The translations under genes and the position numbers were made by a program. From positions 1 through 64,000 of the forward strand of contig LUGG01000022.1 of assembly GCA_001683735.1 (NCBI GenBank): DNA of 64,000 bases. The letters are read 5' to 3'. Shown here piece by piece: positions 47,961-59,042 of the stretch. Source of the stretch: Grifola frondosa (lineage: Eukaryota > Basidiomycota > Agaricomycetes > Polyporales > Grifolaceae). The number at the start of each line of letters is the position of its first letter. Position 1 is the first letter of the stretch. The notes beneath the pieces were generated by a model, which saw only the letters and a list, made by a program, of their open reading frames with translations, was not told where the DNA came from and made no database searches.

Positions 47961-50557
47961 TTATACCTTCGTCTTCCCCTCCCTGAACAACAACTTCATG
48001 CCCTCCTTGACAAACTCAGGATGCGAGATGAACTCGAAGGTTACTATGGCCCGATCCCCAGTACGGAGGATACCCTGTGGATGGTCCATGCTAATAATTC
48101 GCACGGTCTGTCTCACAGCCTGCACGACAAACGGTCAGCATTTTCTAGAGGAGACTACAACAAAGATGGAGTCAACGTACGCCACAGTGTAGCATCGCCT
48201 GATAGTTCTTCTGCAATGTAGTATTGTGGCTGATACATATCGTTAGCGCTCATGATTTCATCTGTCAGCAACCGCTATGATACTTACTACAAGATGAGCA
48301 CCTGCCCTTCGAACTGCCGCACGGCTATAGAATGCGCAAATGCTCAGCAAAGGGCGTTAGAGGTAGAAAACGAACGCAAACCTCTAGGGAGTATCGGTCT
48401 TGTGAACAAGAATCATGCCCTTGCGCACAGCTGCGCGTCGGACACGCTTCAGTGCGAACGAGACACACTGTCCGGCTTCAGCGGTTGTCACGGGTGCCCT
48501 GTACCGAGTGAGCACATCCATGCGAGTCAAACTGGGCGCTGTAGACCAACCTCTTGCGTTGTATAGACTTGATGGCAGTGGTCAGATAGTTGCCATTCGC
48601 ATCCGGGCCGAGCATCACAGCATCCCCTGCCTTGACAGACCCGCTATTCAAGATGCCATCGACCACAGTTCCGACGTATGGCACAGACCTTCGCACGCGA
48701 CATTGAATTATGAGGTTCTTTGACACGAGAATAGAGCATGTACTGACCAGACCTCAGTGATAGAGTACTGCCAGACGGTAAGCACAAACGTCCACAGAAG
48801 GTTTAGGACACGTTTACCTCTAATGGTTGGTCCACCAAGAATTTCTCGGTGTCCCCCTCGCTCGAAGGGAGAAGATTTAAGAATGTCCGTAGCTGTATCA
48901 CCACTAATCAAGACACATCCACCATATAAGATCTGTAAAGAGACATACAAAGTCCAAACCCTCCCCGGTAACGTTTGATAACTGGAATATAGGACATAAC
49001 CTGCAGATTGTCACAACACCAAAGATACCCATCGTGACCACGACGTACCGTTCCTTGGCGAATACTTGGGAGATCGCCACTGCGGTTTCAGCAGACTTGA
49101 CGAACACCGGCGTCTTTCTGCATCCAGGGCTCTTCAGAATCTTCGACACTTGCTCGATGGTCTTCGCAAGGATATTTGGTGGGGTCATGTCGATCTTGGA
49201 TAGAGAATTGGTTATTGACAGAGCTCGAGACCAAGATAGACACCATTCCTCACCTTTGTAACACAGACTACTACGGGAACGCTCAAAGCTAGCGCGATCG
49301 CAAGGTGCTCCTTGGACATTCCTATCAAACCCGCATTTCCGCCAACAATCAAGATCACGCATGACGGTGCTCCTGAAGTCAAGCCGTACAAGGTGGTCTT
49401 CAGGTAGCGTTCATGACCCGCTAGATCTGTAATTCTCATTAGGAAAGAAGGACAACCATGGTGTAAGCGCGAAAAGTCCGACCACTGAAAGATACGATTT
49501 TGGATGCCTGCGTGGAGATTTCCTCCCATCCCATCTTCTCACGACGAATAATATCAGGATCATTTGAATGGGATGTAGAAGGGAGTATAGGTGCGCCCGA
49601 AGGACCGAAGCCCAAAATCTGGGCGAACTCAATTCTTTGAGGATATCACGGAGCCGAAGCAAGAAAGAAAATGTACCTCCATGCCTACACTTGAGGTCCT
49701 ACCACTCTCGATTTCATGCTTATGTCGAAATAAGCTGACACGCGCACGTCCTCTCCCATCGTCCAGCGCGCCTACAGGACATGAGGACGACGAGCTTCGC
49801 TGTGTCAACACAGAGTTACCTACCTCGTGTTAAAACACCTAATGTAGTTGACTTCCCGCTGTCCACGTTCCCAACGACCGCGCAACGAACCTCTGGAGTG
49901 AGCGAAACGTCCGCGGGAGGTAATCGCAAAAGAAGAGCTGCTCGAGGGTGATCTATTCTGCTGTCAAAAAGTATTGACGTCTTTGGGCAGGTGTTATTCC
50001 CAGAGGGCATTGATAGAACGACATGCGCACCTTGCCACCGACTTCGTCCACTACTTTGGTGGTCTCCTCAATCAAATTTTGTAGCTCTTCTGGCGTCCGC
50101 GCAGGACCGTTCCATACATCGTTGTCGGTAACAGGTTGACCAGTGAACAACTTGGCATGCAGGGGATGTGCACCTATTCGAAAGATATACTCCCCTCTAT
50201 ATCTTGTCAATAATGAAGCGATGATATCCCTTGCTCGATCGATATTTGACTGTATTCGCGATAATAGCAACGTCTGGAAGCAGTTGAGACATGCAGGTCT
50301 TAGCCGGCAACTTTCGACGTGTGACTTACCTGCAACTCCTCATCTAAGTCCGTATATTCTGTGTCCGAGCTCTGGTTTGGCACAGGAGCGTCAGCCCTCG
50401 ATGCCTCCTCGGTCTCCTTTGCAGCTGGCGGCTTTACAGAAGCCTTCTTGACTTCCTTCTCTTTCGCTCGCTCCGAGATGGCTTGTGCTCGCTGCCTTGC
50501 GACTTCCCGGTGCTGAATCTCGTCTATTTCGGTTTGGAATGTCCGTAGGCTAGTCAT
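47961..50557 (-). CDS. GTPBP1-like translational GTPase
   Basis: A multi-exon host gene with ATG at 50557 and stop at 47961. The N-terminus ([12 protein letters not shown]) is charged and coiled-coil-like, followed by MLLSRIQSN and [11 protein letters not shown]. The G domain shows [14 protein letters not shown] (P-loop), LDDGRGRAR, then [13 protein letters not shown] (DxxG, split by an intron with donor GTCGGA) and VVCVTK-IDM (TKID). The beta-barrel domains follow, with [21 protein letters not shown] and LGPDANGNY. The last exon ends [10 protein letters not shown]. The TKID box and the GHERY signature point to the GTPBP1/2 branch of EF-Tu-like GTPases rather than EF-1A or Hbs1. These act on ribosomes or mRNA turnover in the cytoplasm (family knowledge). 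No frame damage was seen. It diverges from the J-like gene. Confidence 0.85.
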
Positions 50558-51077
50558 ACTGAGATAATGTTAGTTCCCATCAACCGCAGGGTGCACGAAG
50601 TTATTTAAACGAGTTGAGCGAGTCAAGCCAAGTCAATGTCACTATCGCCTTCCGCTCAGATGCTGTGACTCTCCATGACTCGTGACATTGGCTGAAGAGG
50701 CTCTAGATTTGCTTCATCAAAGCAAGCTGCATAGCAAATATTTACTCGTCACCATCGTGCCTGACGGTACTGGTGCATGAAGATACGAGTCGTGCAGTGC
50801 TATAAGCTTCACCGGAAAACGCGCCGTAAACGCGCCTGCAGACAAGGCGTGAGTAACGCGTTATCGTGACCCATTGTCACAAAGTATAGGCTCGGGGTCT
50901 ACAACGGTGGTCTGCAACTGAACCTCAACTCGTGCCTTCTCTTCTGGTAGACTTTTTGCTCATCATACTCTCCGTCAATACTCAGAGACTATAGGGCCGC
51001 TATTATAACACTTAATTGTAAGCGATGTAGGTGGGACCTTATACCCAATGCTAACATCGAAATTCTGTAGGGACAAG
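50558..51077. other. Divergent promoter region
   Basis: 520 bp between two head-to-head host genes, so it must hold both promoters. No clear TATA box seen. Confidence 0.6.
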
Positions 51078-53110
51078 ATGGCGGCTGCTGGCCCATCCGA
51101 ATATCCTGTGCCATTGTCGATATATGGCTCGGCACCTGGTGTTCTTGACCCCACGCAACCTCAGCGGCTCCTGCGCGTGCCAGGCTCCATGCTTTCGTTT
51201 GCATCATTTCACCCATTGACAGCCACATATCATGGACCACGCGACTTGTCTGCCTACGACGAGATATATCGTCCAAAACGTATTGTGATAGAGACTGTAC
51301 CCTCAGGTCAGAACATCTGGCGGTTCGTACCCCGCGCGCGCCGGGAGTCCGGGGTTGAGAATGAGGGGATGTGGCCCAGAGTGATAAACATCTGCGGGTG
51401 AGCATAAACGTTGGTCCGCGTATTTGCCTGTTCTACAATGCCATCTACACACTCAGGCAACTTGTTCACTGTTCTCAAGAACAGTGGGATATATACAAAC
51501 TCGACCCGGCATACGACTGTTACGTTCCCCTTCCTCCAAAGTTGACGACCATCTCCAAGAAGGCTCCCAACTATAGTGCCCAGGCCCCACCACCCATGTC
51601 TACGCATGGCGTCCCATTGACCCCTCCCAAGTCCAAACGTCGACCTCCCTCGCCCGGTCCTTCCGATGGAGAGAATTCACCCAGGCTGCACAAGAAATTC
51701 CGAAGGGCCATGTCATTAGGGTCCTCCGATGGTCACCCTGTGACTGAGACTGACGAAGAAGAGGATGAGGTTGTTGAGATTGTCGTCGACGATGGCAATC
51801 GATCCCGAACTACCGGCCCGAAGCAAACTCGCCCTCATCGCCACACCCACTCTGGGAAATCAGCCGGACATGGCGCTCGCTCAAAGGACTTCCAGAAGCA
51901 AGATGATATTCACAGGCATAAAGGAGACAGTTCCAAGCCGAAAGCTGCTGCCCCTGTCCACTCCGAAGAGCCGGAGATTGTCGACTTGACTATGATGGAC
52001 GACGAGATGGATGTCGAGACGCCGCCGACGAAACGACGAGGTACATATAATTCATCTCGCCTGTGATCTCGTCATTAACCATCTCTACATAGAACCTACG
52101 CCACCGCCCTTCGCTCCTTCGAACAAGCGTATGCGCACCGGACCATCCGCAGCGGACAAACCTAGCGTAAGAGACAAGCGCACCCGACGAGAGAAAAAAT
52201 TGTCGGAACAATTCAAGCAACGGGTGAATGAATGGAATGAGAGGCAGAACAATGAATTTCTGGCAGGACTCTTTGCCTCTGTACCAGAATATCTGTTCCG
52301 TCATTCCCAGCCGAACGGTAACATTGTCTCTATACATTTCAAACACGTTGCTGAGTGTATCTATGTTCAGGTGTCCACGAGGACAACCCACAAAGCGCCG
52401 CTTCCGAGGATACGCGAGAAGAGAACGAAGAAGTCTTGCGCCAGGCTGCCATCGAGGAATCGCGGCGAAAGCTCGCAGAACTCGAGAAGGACAGGCCATT
52501 ATGGGAACAGGCAGCGATGAGGCGCGCGGCGGAAGAACGCGCACAGGAGGAAGCCAGGCGCGTTAGGAAGGAGGCAGAGCGGCGGCGAGCGGCAGAGGCA
52601 GAGGCAGCAGCATGGCGCAGGCGAGAGGCTGCACGAGCTGAAAAGGAGAGACAGATGAGGGCAGAGAGGGAGCGGGTGGAGCGCGAGCGGCGGAGACGGC
52701 AGCAACAGCGAGGGTCGTGGTCCTATGGACCATGGACGGCTGTTCGCGCGCTGGAGCGGTACAAGATGCTCTGCGAGTCGTTCGACACGGCCAAGTTCAC
52801 GACGGAAGAGCCAGTCACTTTTGACATTGTCCCGTGGCCCGTACTTATGGCGCCCCATGCACTGCGTGTGGAGGACGTGGACTGGGCAGCGGTAGAGGCG
52901 TTCTTCGGCGCGGCGAAGATGCACATGCGTGGCCAGGACTACAAGGCTTTCGTAGAGAAGAGCCATAAGCGATTCCACCCGGACAGGTGGCGGTCGCGCG
53001 GGGTTCTGAAGAGTGTCGAAGACGATGAGCTGAGAGGGTGTTTGGAGGTGGCATCTAACACTGTTGCGCAGGCATTGACACCGCTCTGGAGAGAAGTGAA
53101 GGGTGGGTGA
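51078..53110 (+). CDS. Coiled-coil protein with J-domain-like C-terminus
   Basis: ATG 51078 (MAAAGPSEYPVPL). Exon 1 ends at 51397 and a 59-nt intron runs to 51456. The middle is low-complexity and charged, with PPKSKRRPPSPGPSDGE and EPEIVDLTMMDDEMD (SUMO-interaction-like). A second intron begins near 52041 (GTACAT) and ends near 52090. A third starts near 52280 with GTACCAG. A long Arg/Glu/Ala coiled coil follows (about 52420-52720). The last ~130 residues contain YKAFVEKSHKRFHPDRWRSR, an HPD tripeptide in a short helix-loop-helix as in J-domains, which stimulate Hsp70. The rest of a J-domain is not obvious, so co-chaperone activity is unproven. Basidiomycete genomes carry similar uncharacterised proteins. 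Confidence 0.75.
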
Positions 53111-53739
53111 GGTATACATTATTAGCCTTCCATATATTCATGAACAGATCTACAAATATTGTGTAGCCTTAGTATACCATCTCTTTGATATTCTGGTTTG
53201 ATGATTCTTTTCGGTATACTGAATAGCTCCAGGTTATCATCGACCTTCCATCGGGGTTGTGGACTATTGGTGAGTACTCTCAGTACATCGCGCGATGGGA
53301 CTGACGTTCAACCTCATACAGGCCTTAAGATCTGCTACCTGAGACCTGAGGTGTTTAGCCTTGCCATCTCGCCACAGCGACACTTTAGGGCGTCATGTTT
53401 TACTTGACCTTGCTCCTGCTATATCATATTGTGAATCCGGGAGGCCGGCAGAAATAGGTCACAATACCTCGGAGGGTGTTACCATTTCTCCGACTTCGAC
53501 ATGCGGTGTCTTTTATATCTCCTGCGAAGCAAGTGATTGATGCACTCGTCCCCTCTTAACTTTACATCAGGAGCTGAAGGGGCTCGAAAGGTGGTCACGC
53601 GCCTCCAAAACGATGACCTTCTGCAGGACCAACCTCGCTGCTACGACCTTGCCGTAACGAGGTTTTCCCACTTTTATACCGACCAGGATATATTCTTAAG
53701 GATGCGGTGAGCGTGTCGTTTTCATTACCTCTGGATGCA
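53111..53739. other. Intergenic region
   Basis: No gene seen. A TATA-like TTTTATAC near 53672 stands ~68 bp before the ATG of the CBM1 gene. Confidence 0.5.
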
Positions 53740-54587
53740 ATGAAGGCTGCTGTTTTCGCCTGCTTGTGCTACCTCGTCTACCACGCCAGTGCCCAGTCTG
53801 CTGCCTGGGGCCAGTGCGGTGGCATTGGTTGGTGAGTCCCTCTGAACATGCGCTACAGCATTGCAGCTTATTCTGACCCCCCTACAGGACTGGAAGCACC
53901 ACTTGTGTTTCAGGGTACAGTTGTGAAGTGCTTAATGACTGTACGTGTGTACTGACGTTGCGCAACCGTTGTTACCTATTGACTCCTCTGCAGACTACTC
54001 GCAATGCGTCCCTGGCGCAGCGTCTAGCGCACCAATCACGACCGTTACACCTACCCCAACTTCCACACCCTCATCCCCCGGTACATCTAATACTCCTACA
54101 AGCACTGCTACTGGTGCAACGCCGACTGGGTCCCAGATTCGCGCCGATCAGGATCCAGTGTACCACTTCTACCTGCAGAGCAATGGCAAGCATCCTATTC
54201 GGTAGCAACGATTACTCCCGGGCAGCGAATAACGTTTCAGATATTATAGGTGGAACGCCCGTCCTAGGCCCCGAGGCTTCATCTGGATACTTCACTCTGG
54301 GCAGCACTATCTCCCTGAACAACCCGGACGGCTCGCAGCTGTACTTCAATGTGGACGAGAGTGCGTCCACGTCGTACAAGCCTCTCACGTTTGACACGAC
54401 GGCCACAACGACGGACTGGGGCCTCGAGGGCGACACGATCATCACGACTTCGCCCAGACAGCTCAACTTCTTGGCTTGTGCCACGAGCGATGCGACCGTG
54501 TACGATGTGTACCTCCAAGAAGGGAACGACATGCCTGCAGGCAGCACCTGTGCATTAGTGACATTGCATTTGCCATGCTTGTGCTGA
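53740..54587 (+). CDS. Secreted CBM1 protein of unknown function
   Basis: Exons are 53740-53831, 53888-53940, 53994-54185 and 54250-54587. A signal peptide (MKAAVFACLCYLVYHASA) is followed at once by a family 1 carbohydrate-binding module, WGQCGGIGWTGSTTC to YYSQC, with the conserved Cys and aromatic residues that grip cellulose. A Ser/Thr/Pro linker comes next. The C-terminal domain (residues about 90-205) includes PVLGPEASSGYF, LYFNVDESAS and TDWGLEGDTI and ends in a Cys pair (LPCLC). It is not a known glycosidase. The third intron appears to use a GC donor (GCAAGC at 54186): only this restores the frame. Likely a cell-wall or plant-polymer binding secreted protein. It lies upstream of a chitinase in the same orientation. 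Confidence 0.85.
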
Positions 54588-54923
54588 AGATGCTGGGGCT
54601 AGTGTGGGAGAGTTGTGCGCGGGTGCAGTAATTTCGAGGGGAAGTCCTCGGTAGTCGTGTGCGAATTCCGGGAAATGACATTGTTTCCGGATATTTTTTA
54701 ACTGGGGAAGACATCCGAGGAGATGCTGTGACTTGCCTGGGTATTGGCCTGGATGTTGGCCTGGCCATTCAACCTCTATTCACCGCGTTGAGTCCGCGTC
54801 AAGTCCGCGTTGGTTACTCGACGCGTCTTCCAAGTCACGTGCCGCCATGAGGGCATGAGCTCACTGAGCGCCTCTGCTTTCGGCCATCGTGCCTTGAGAA
54901 TCCGAGCGTTGTGCGAAACGGGG

Positions 54924-56640
54924 ATGCCAGTGTCTTCTTCATACCAACCAGTGCCTACAGACTCGCAGACTGACAATCCGCCTCCAAAGATCCGTCTTCA
55001 TCTCGTGTTGGTCCGCAGAGCATTTCTCTTTATCGCAACTATCGCCCTCGTTGTTCTTGCTACGTACAAGTCTGGTCAGTGGTCGGCGTCACAAGCCACA
55101 GTCGATAAAGGAGCACAGATTCCGTCTGAGAACGAGGAAGAAGCTGCCAATCTACCACCTTTGAACGATACAGATATGTCTACCGGAGGGAAATATAGTG
55201 TCGGATAGTACGTGGATGGTCAGGAATCTCACGCGATCCGAATTTAATTTCATCTCGCAGTTTTACGAACTGGTCAGTGAGAACTCCACGTATGCTATTG
55301 ATATCTGCCACTGAACTATCTGCTCAGGGGAATCTACGGCCGAAAATTCCCCCCCTCGCTGATTCCCGTCGAGAATCTCACGTACGTCAATCTTGTAATG
55401 TTGCTGTCTTTCTTGCTCACACGCACACAGTCATATCCTCTACGCATTTGCCAACCTCAGGCAAGACACAGGGGAGGTTTTTCTATCTGATAAGTGGGCC
55501 GACCAGGATGTCCATTATCCCGGTGATTCCTGGAATGACAGCGGGAACAATCTCTACGGCAACTTTAAATCCATCTACAAGCTCAAGAAGCAGAACAGAC
55601 ATTTAAAAGTTATTTTGTCCATCGGCGGCTGGACGTATTCGACGAGCTTCCATCCAATAGTAGTATCACCTGCCCTCAGAACCAAATTTGTTGCCACCTC
55701 CATTAGATTGCTCGAGGATTATGGATTGGATGGGCTTGACATCGATTACGAGTACCCCAAGAATGATGAGCAGGCTCGGGGATACACGCAGTTATTGAAG
55801 GAGCTCAGGGAAGGTCTAGATGCCCACGCCGCGAGGAAAGGCATAGACTACAAATTTCTGTTGACGGTAAGTCGCTCGTCATTGGTCGGCCGCTCAGTCG
55901 CTGACAATTGTATTAGATTGCGGCCCCCTGTGGTCCGGATAACTACAAGAAACTTCTTGTTCGTGAAATGGACCGGTATTTGGACTTCTGGAATATGATG
56001 GCATATGACTTCTGTTCGTTTCCGCTTAATCTGCTCCGTTTCTTATTCTCATCCCACAACAAATATAGCTGGCTCCTGGGATCAGATTGCCAACCACCAA
56101 GCCAATGTCTTCGGTGGGCCCATCAGCGCCTCGGAATCCATCCATTGGTACATAGCTCAGGGAGTGCCCCGCCACAAGATTGTGATGGGCATACCATTGT
56201 ATGGCAGAAGCTTCATGAACACCGAAGGTCCGGGTACGCCTTTCCACGACATTGGCGCCGGCAGCTGGGAACGGGGCGTGTACGACTACCGCGCGCTTCC
56301 GCTCCCCGACTCGTACATCTTCCGCGACGAAAGCGCACTCGCAAGCTGGTCGTATAATTATCAGACAAAGGAGATGGTGAGCTACGACACTGAGGATGTC
56401 GGGCGCTGGAAAGGAGAATGGATCAAGCGCGAAGGGCTGCGTGGCAGCATGTTCTGGGAACTCAGCGGAGATAAGGGAAGTCCGCGGGAGGGGATGGAGA
56501 GTGGCCCGGGAAAAGAACCCCAGCCAGGGTACAGCCTCGTCGCTGTGGTCAAAGACGCAATGGGCGAGCTGGACAGGAGCCCAAATTGGCTGCGATATGA
56601 AGGAAGCCAATTCGACAATATGAGAACGGGCATGGAATGA
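54924..56640 (+). CDS. Membrane-anchored GH18 chitinase
   Basis: Exons are 54924-55207, 55261-55272, 55328-55381, 55431-55866, 55917-56013 and 56069-56640; exon 2 is a 12-nt microexon. An in-frame ATG at 54855 could add 23 residues. The N-terminus has a membrane helix (FLFIATIALVVLATY) near residue 35 with no cleavage site, so a type II anchor is likely. The catalytic barrel begins YFTNWGIYGRKFPPS and contains VILSIGGW and DGLDIDYEYP, whose last Glu is the proton donor of GH18. MAYDF, GIPLYGRSF and GSMFWELSGD follow. All main motifs are present. It cleaves beta-1,4-linked N-acetylglucosamine in chitin, probably for wall remodelling. Unlike most genes here it has no frame damage. Confidence 0.92.
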
Positions 56641-59042
56641 TCTTCGCTTACTCATGGAGACACCCGGACTTGTATAGCCGGTACTCGTGGCGACTTGCAG
56701 TGTTGTCATATCTCATGCACGAACTATATAATATTAATGAACTGAGTAGAAGTCACACACCGGCCGTTGTCGGCCCAGAACTGGGGTTCATCTAATGCAG
56801 CGTTTGCGAAATAAATTCGCATTTCCACCGGTGCCGTGGTTGATGAATTCGTATTCGTAACGGGGTAATTTAGCGAATATTGTCCCTGCCAGCATTAAAG
56901 GTTGGCTGCGGGATGATGAGCAGACAAAGGGATCCCATGGAATCGATCAGTTCCTTTCTTAAGGAGTTGCCTTATCGAGGTGTTAACGCCATATCGGCGA
57001 TGCCCGGTGCTTGTAACGGTGTAGTTGAAGCGCCCGGCGCTCAGATCTGAACGGCAACTCAAACAACATTTTTCAAACAGACATATCTTCACCGAGCTCG
57101 TCCTGAATCTTTGCCGCTATGCACTTGCGTTGTTTCAGAGGTGCGGACTCAGGTTTCTGAAAACTTTCCTCCGCCGAAGGTATATATGATGGATGGATTG
57201 AGCACCTAGGAGTTCAGGGCAGCAATCCGAGATGGTTGTCATCTGTCAAGAGGTCGACAATACTTTCGTTACAGGGACCTTACAATCTCCGCGAAACCAA
57301 TGTAGCCCACCATCGGTTAGGATATTCAAGGGTCTTGTGAGTTGCAGCAGCGCCCGGCTGTGATCCCCCGGCAGAGTACTTGGAAATTCTCATAGTATGC
57401 CGGCATGATCCAGGACATAGAAGACCGCTTCTTTGAGGATAATGAGCTTCCCTGGATCCAAATACTAAGCTCTCCCAACAATGGCTAGAAGATTCTTGGT
57501 CCGCCGAGGCCGCATCTTCAGCGCAATGCATGTCAGCCCCAACTACGGTCGTCTCGAGGAGAATGTCTTGTTTTATTTCTGATAACAGCATCTTGCGATG
57601 AGGACGCACTTCCTCAAAACGGGCCGGCTTCCATTTGAAAGTATGCGGTTCTCGTGCAGCATGTCTCTTGTTCCACCAGTTAAAACGCAGCAGAGGGAGT
57701 CAGAATGCAGAACCGCTCGCCTCTGGCTCTGTGTTCCTTCTGCTGGTTTAGCCCGTCTGCTTTCATCCTCCGACTCACCGCCTCGTCATCATCGATCATT
57801 AGTAAAACGTACTACGCGCATTCTTGTGTCGTACACATGGCCCTTTGTCAATCCGTGACATCGGACTCAATGCGCCGGCCAGCATACATAATCTATCCAG
57901 TTCCGTTATGTATGCATCTCGGGCAGTTCTTTGAACAGCTTTCGTAGCATTCCAGTACATCGAGTTTACGAGATGAGGTTTTTTTACGTTCGAACTAATC
58001 CACCGTTCCTTGAATTCCAAGGTCAATAAGCGGTCATTTATCATCGGGCTTTTGCCGATGACATACACTATGCTCTAGAGGAACATGGGGAGCCCGATTT
58101 GATTCATCGTACTAATATTTCGACCACGTTGGCCTCATCTTTAGTAATTGCGCAGCCAATCAGGGGGACAACGTTGCGGTAGTGTGGAGGGCGCTGATGT
58201 GGTTTCGCGTGTTCGTGGCCACGGCGGAGGGGCCTCAGCAACGTCCTGCAGATGTGCGCAAAAAAGCCGGGGTTTGTACGAGCCGGTCCCGTTATGGGAA
58301 CCGTGAATTCCAGCTGGCAGCGTCAACCTTCGCGCTGCGCACCGTGTCTCCAAGGCATGCGCTGTCCGCATTGCATGCACGCGGTGTGAATCTCGTGAAT
58401 CTTTCGTTCATTTCGACCCCTTTCATTTCACGAGTATCTTGTATGTTCCTGCGGTTGTGTTCATTTATCATGCTGAGATGAAATAAGCGGCATCCAAAAG
58501 CCTAAAGCATAGGTTGCCAGGTTATGTTCGGACGCGTGTACTTGGTCGCACTGGTGATCGGTGGATCGTGACGTTTTACGGCGGCAGGCAGCTCGCTGCA
58601 CATCCCGCTGCCAGTAAACCGTATCCCCCTCGTCACAGACCCATCCGACTTTCGGCGACCAGCAAACGCAGCCCAGACAAAATGCGGGCCGCACCACCTG
58701 CACCTTCAGAGGTATGCAAGGCGGTCGAGAACGCATTGCACCCAAATCGAGTATTGATCGGCGTGTTTGCCATGAGTTCTACGAACCACAGGGGGTATAG
58801 ATAGATTATCCTACCAAGAAACAATCAAGTAATACGGCGGACATATATAATCGATATCGTGAGTGACCTCGGAGCGGCCTTCGTAGTACTACATACAGAT
58901 ATTTGATATGGCACTGTCCTGTCATTCGTAATCATGATGGGAAAGGAAAGATACAACACGATATCGGTCGCTGCCTACTCGGAGGCTCGTGGTATGCAGA
59001 CTCGTGTACGTAGCACTTCGTTAGAGTCATAACTTTAACTGC
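56641..59042. other. 2.4-kb region without a supported gene
   Basis: Many short frames, none recognisable or joined by convincing introns. The strongest coding-like piece is a plus-strand MIQDIEDRFFEDNELPW run near 57403-57486, which meets a stop after 28 codons. It could be a decayed gene. Confidence 0.5.

Noticed and set aside
57403..57486. Coding-like 28-codon run in the chitinase-kinase gap
   Set aside because: No homology, no splice sites joining it to further exons; too short to call.
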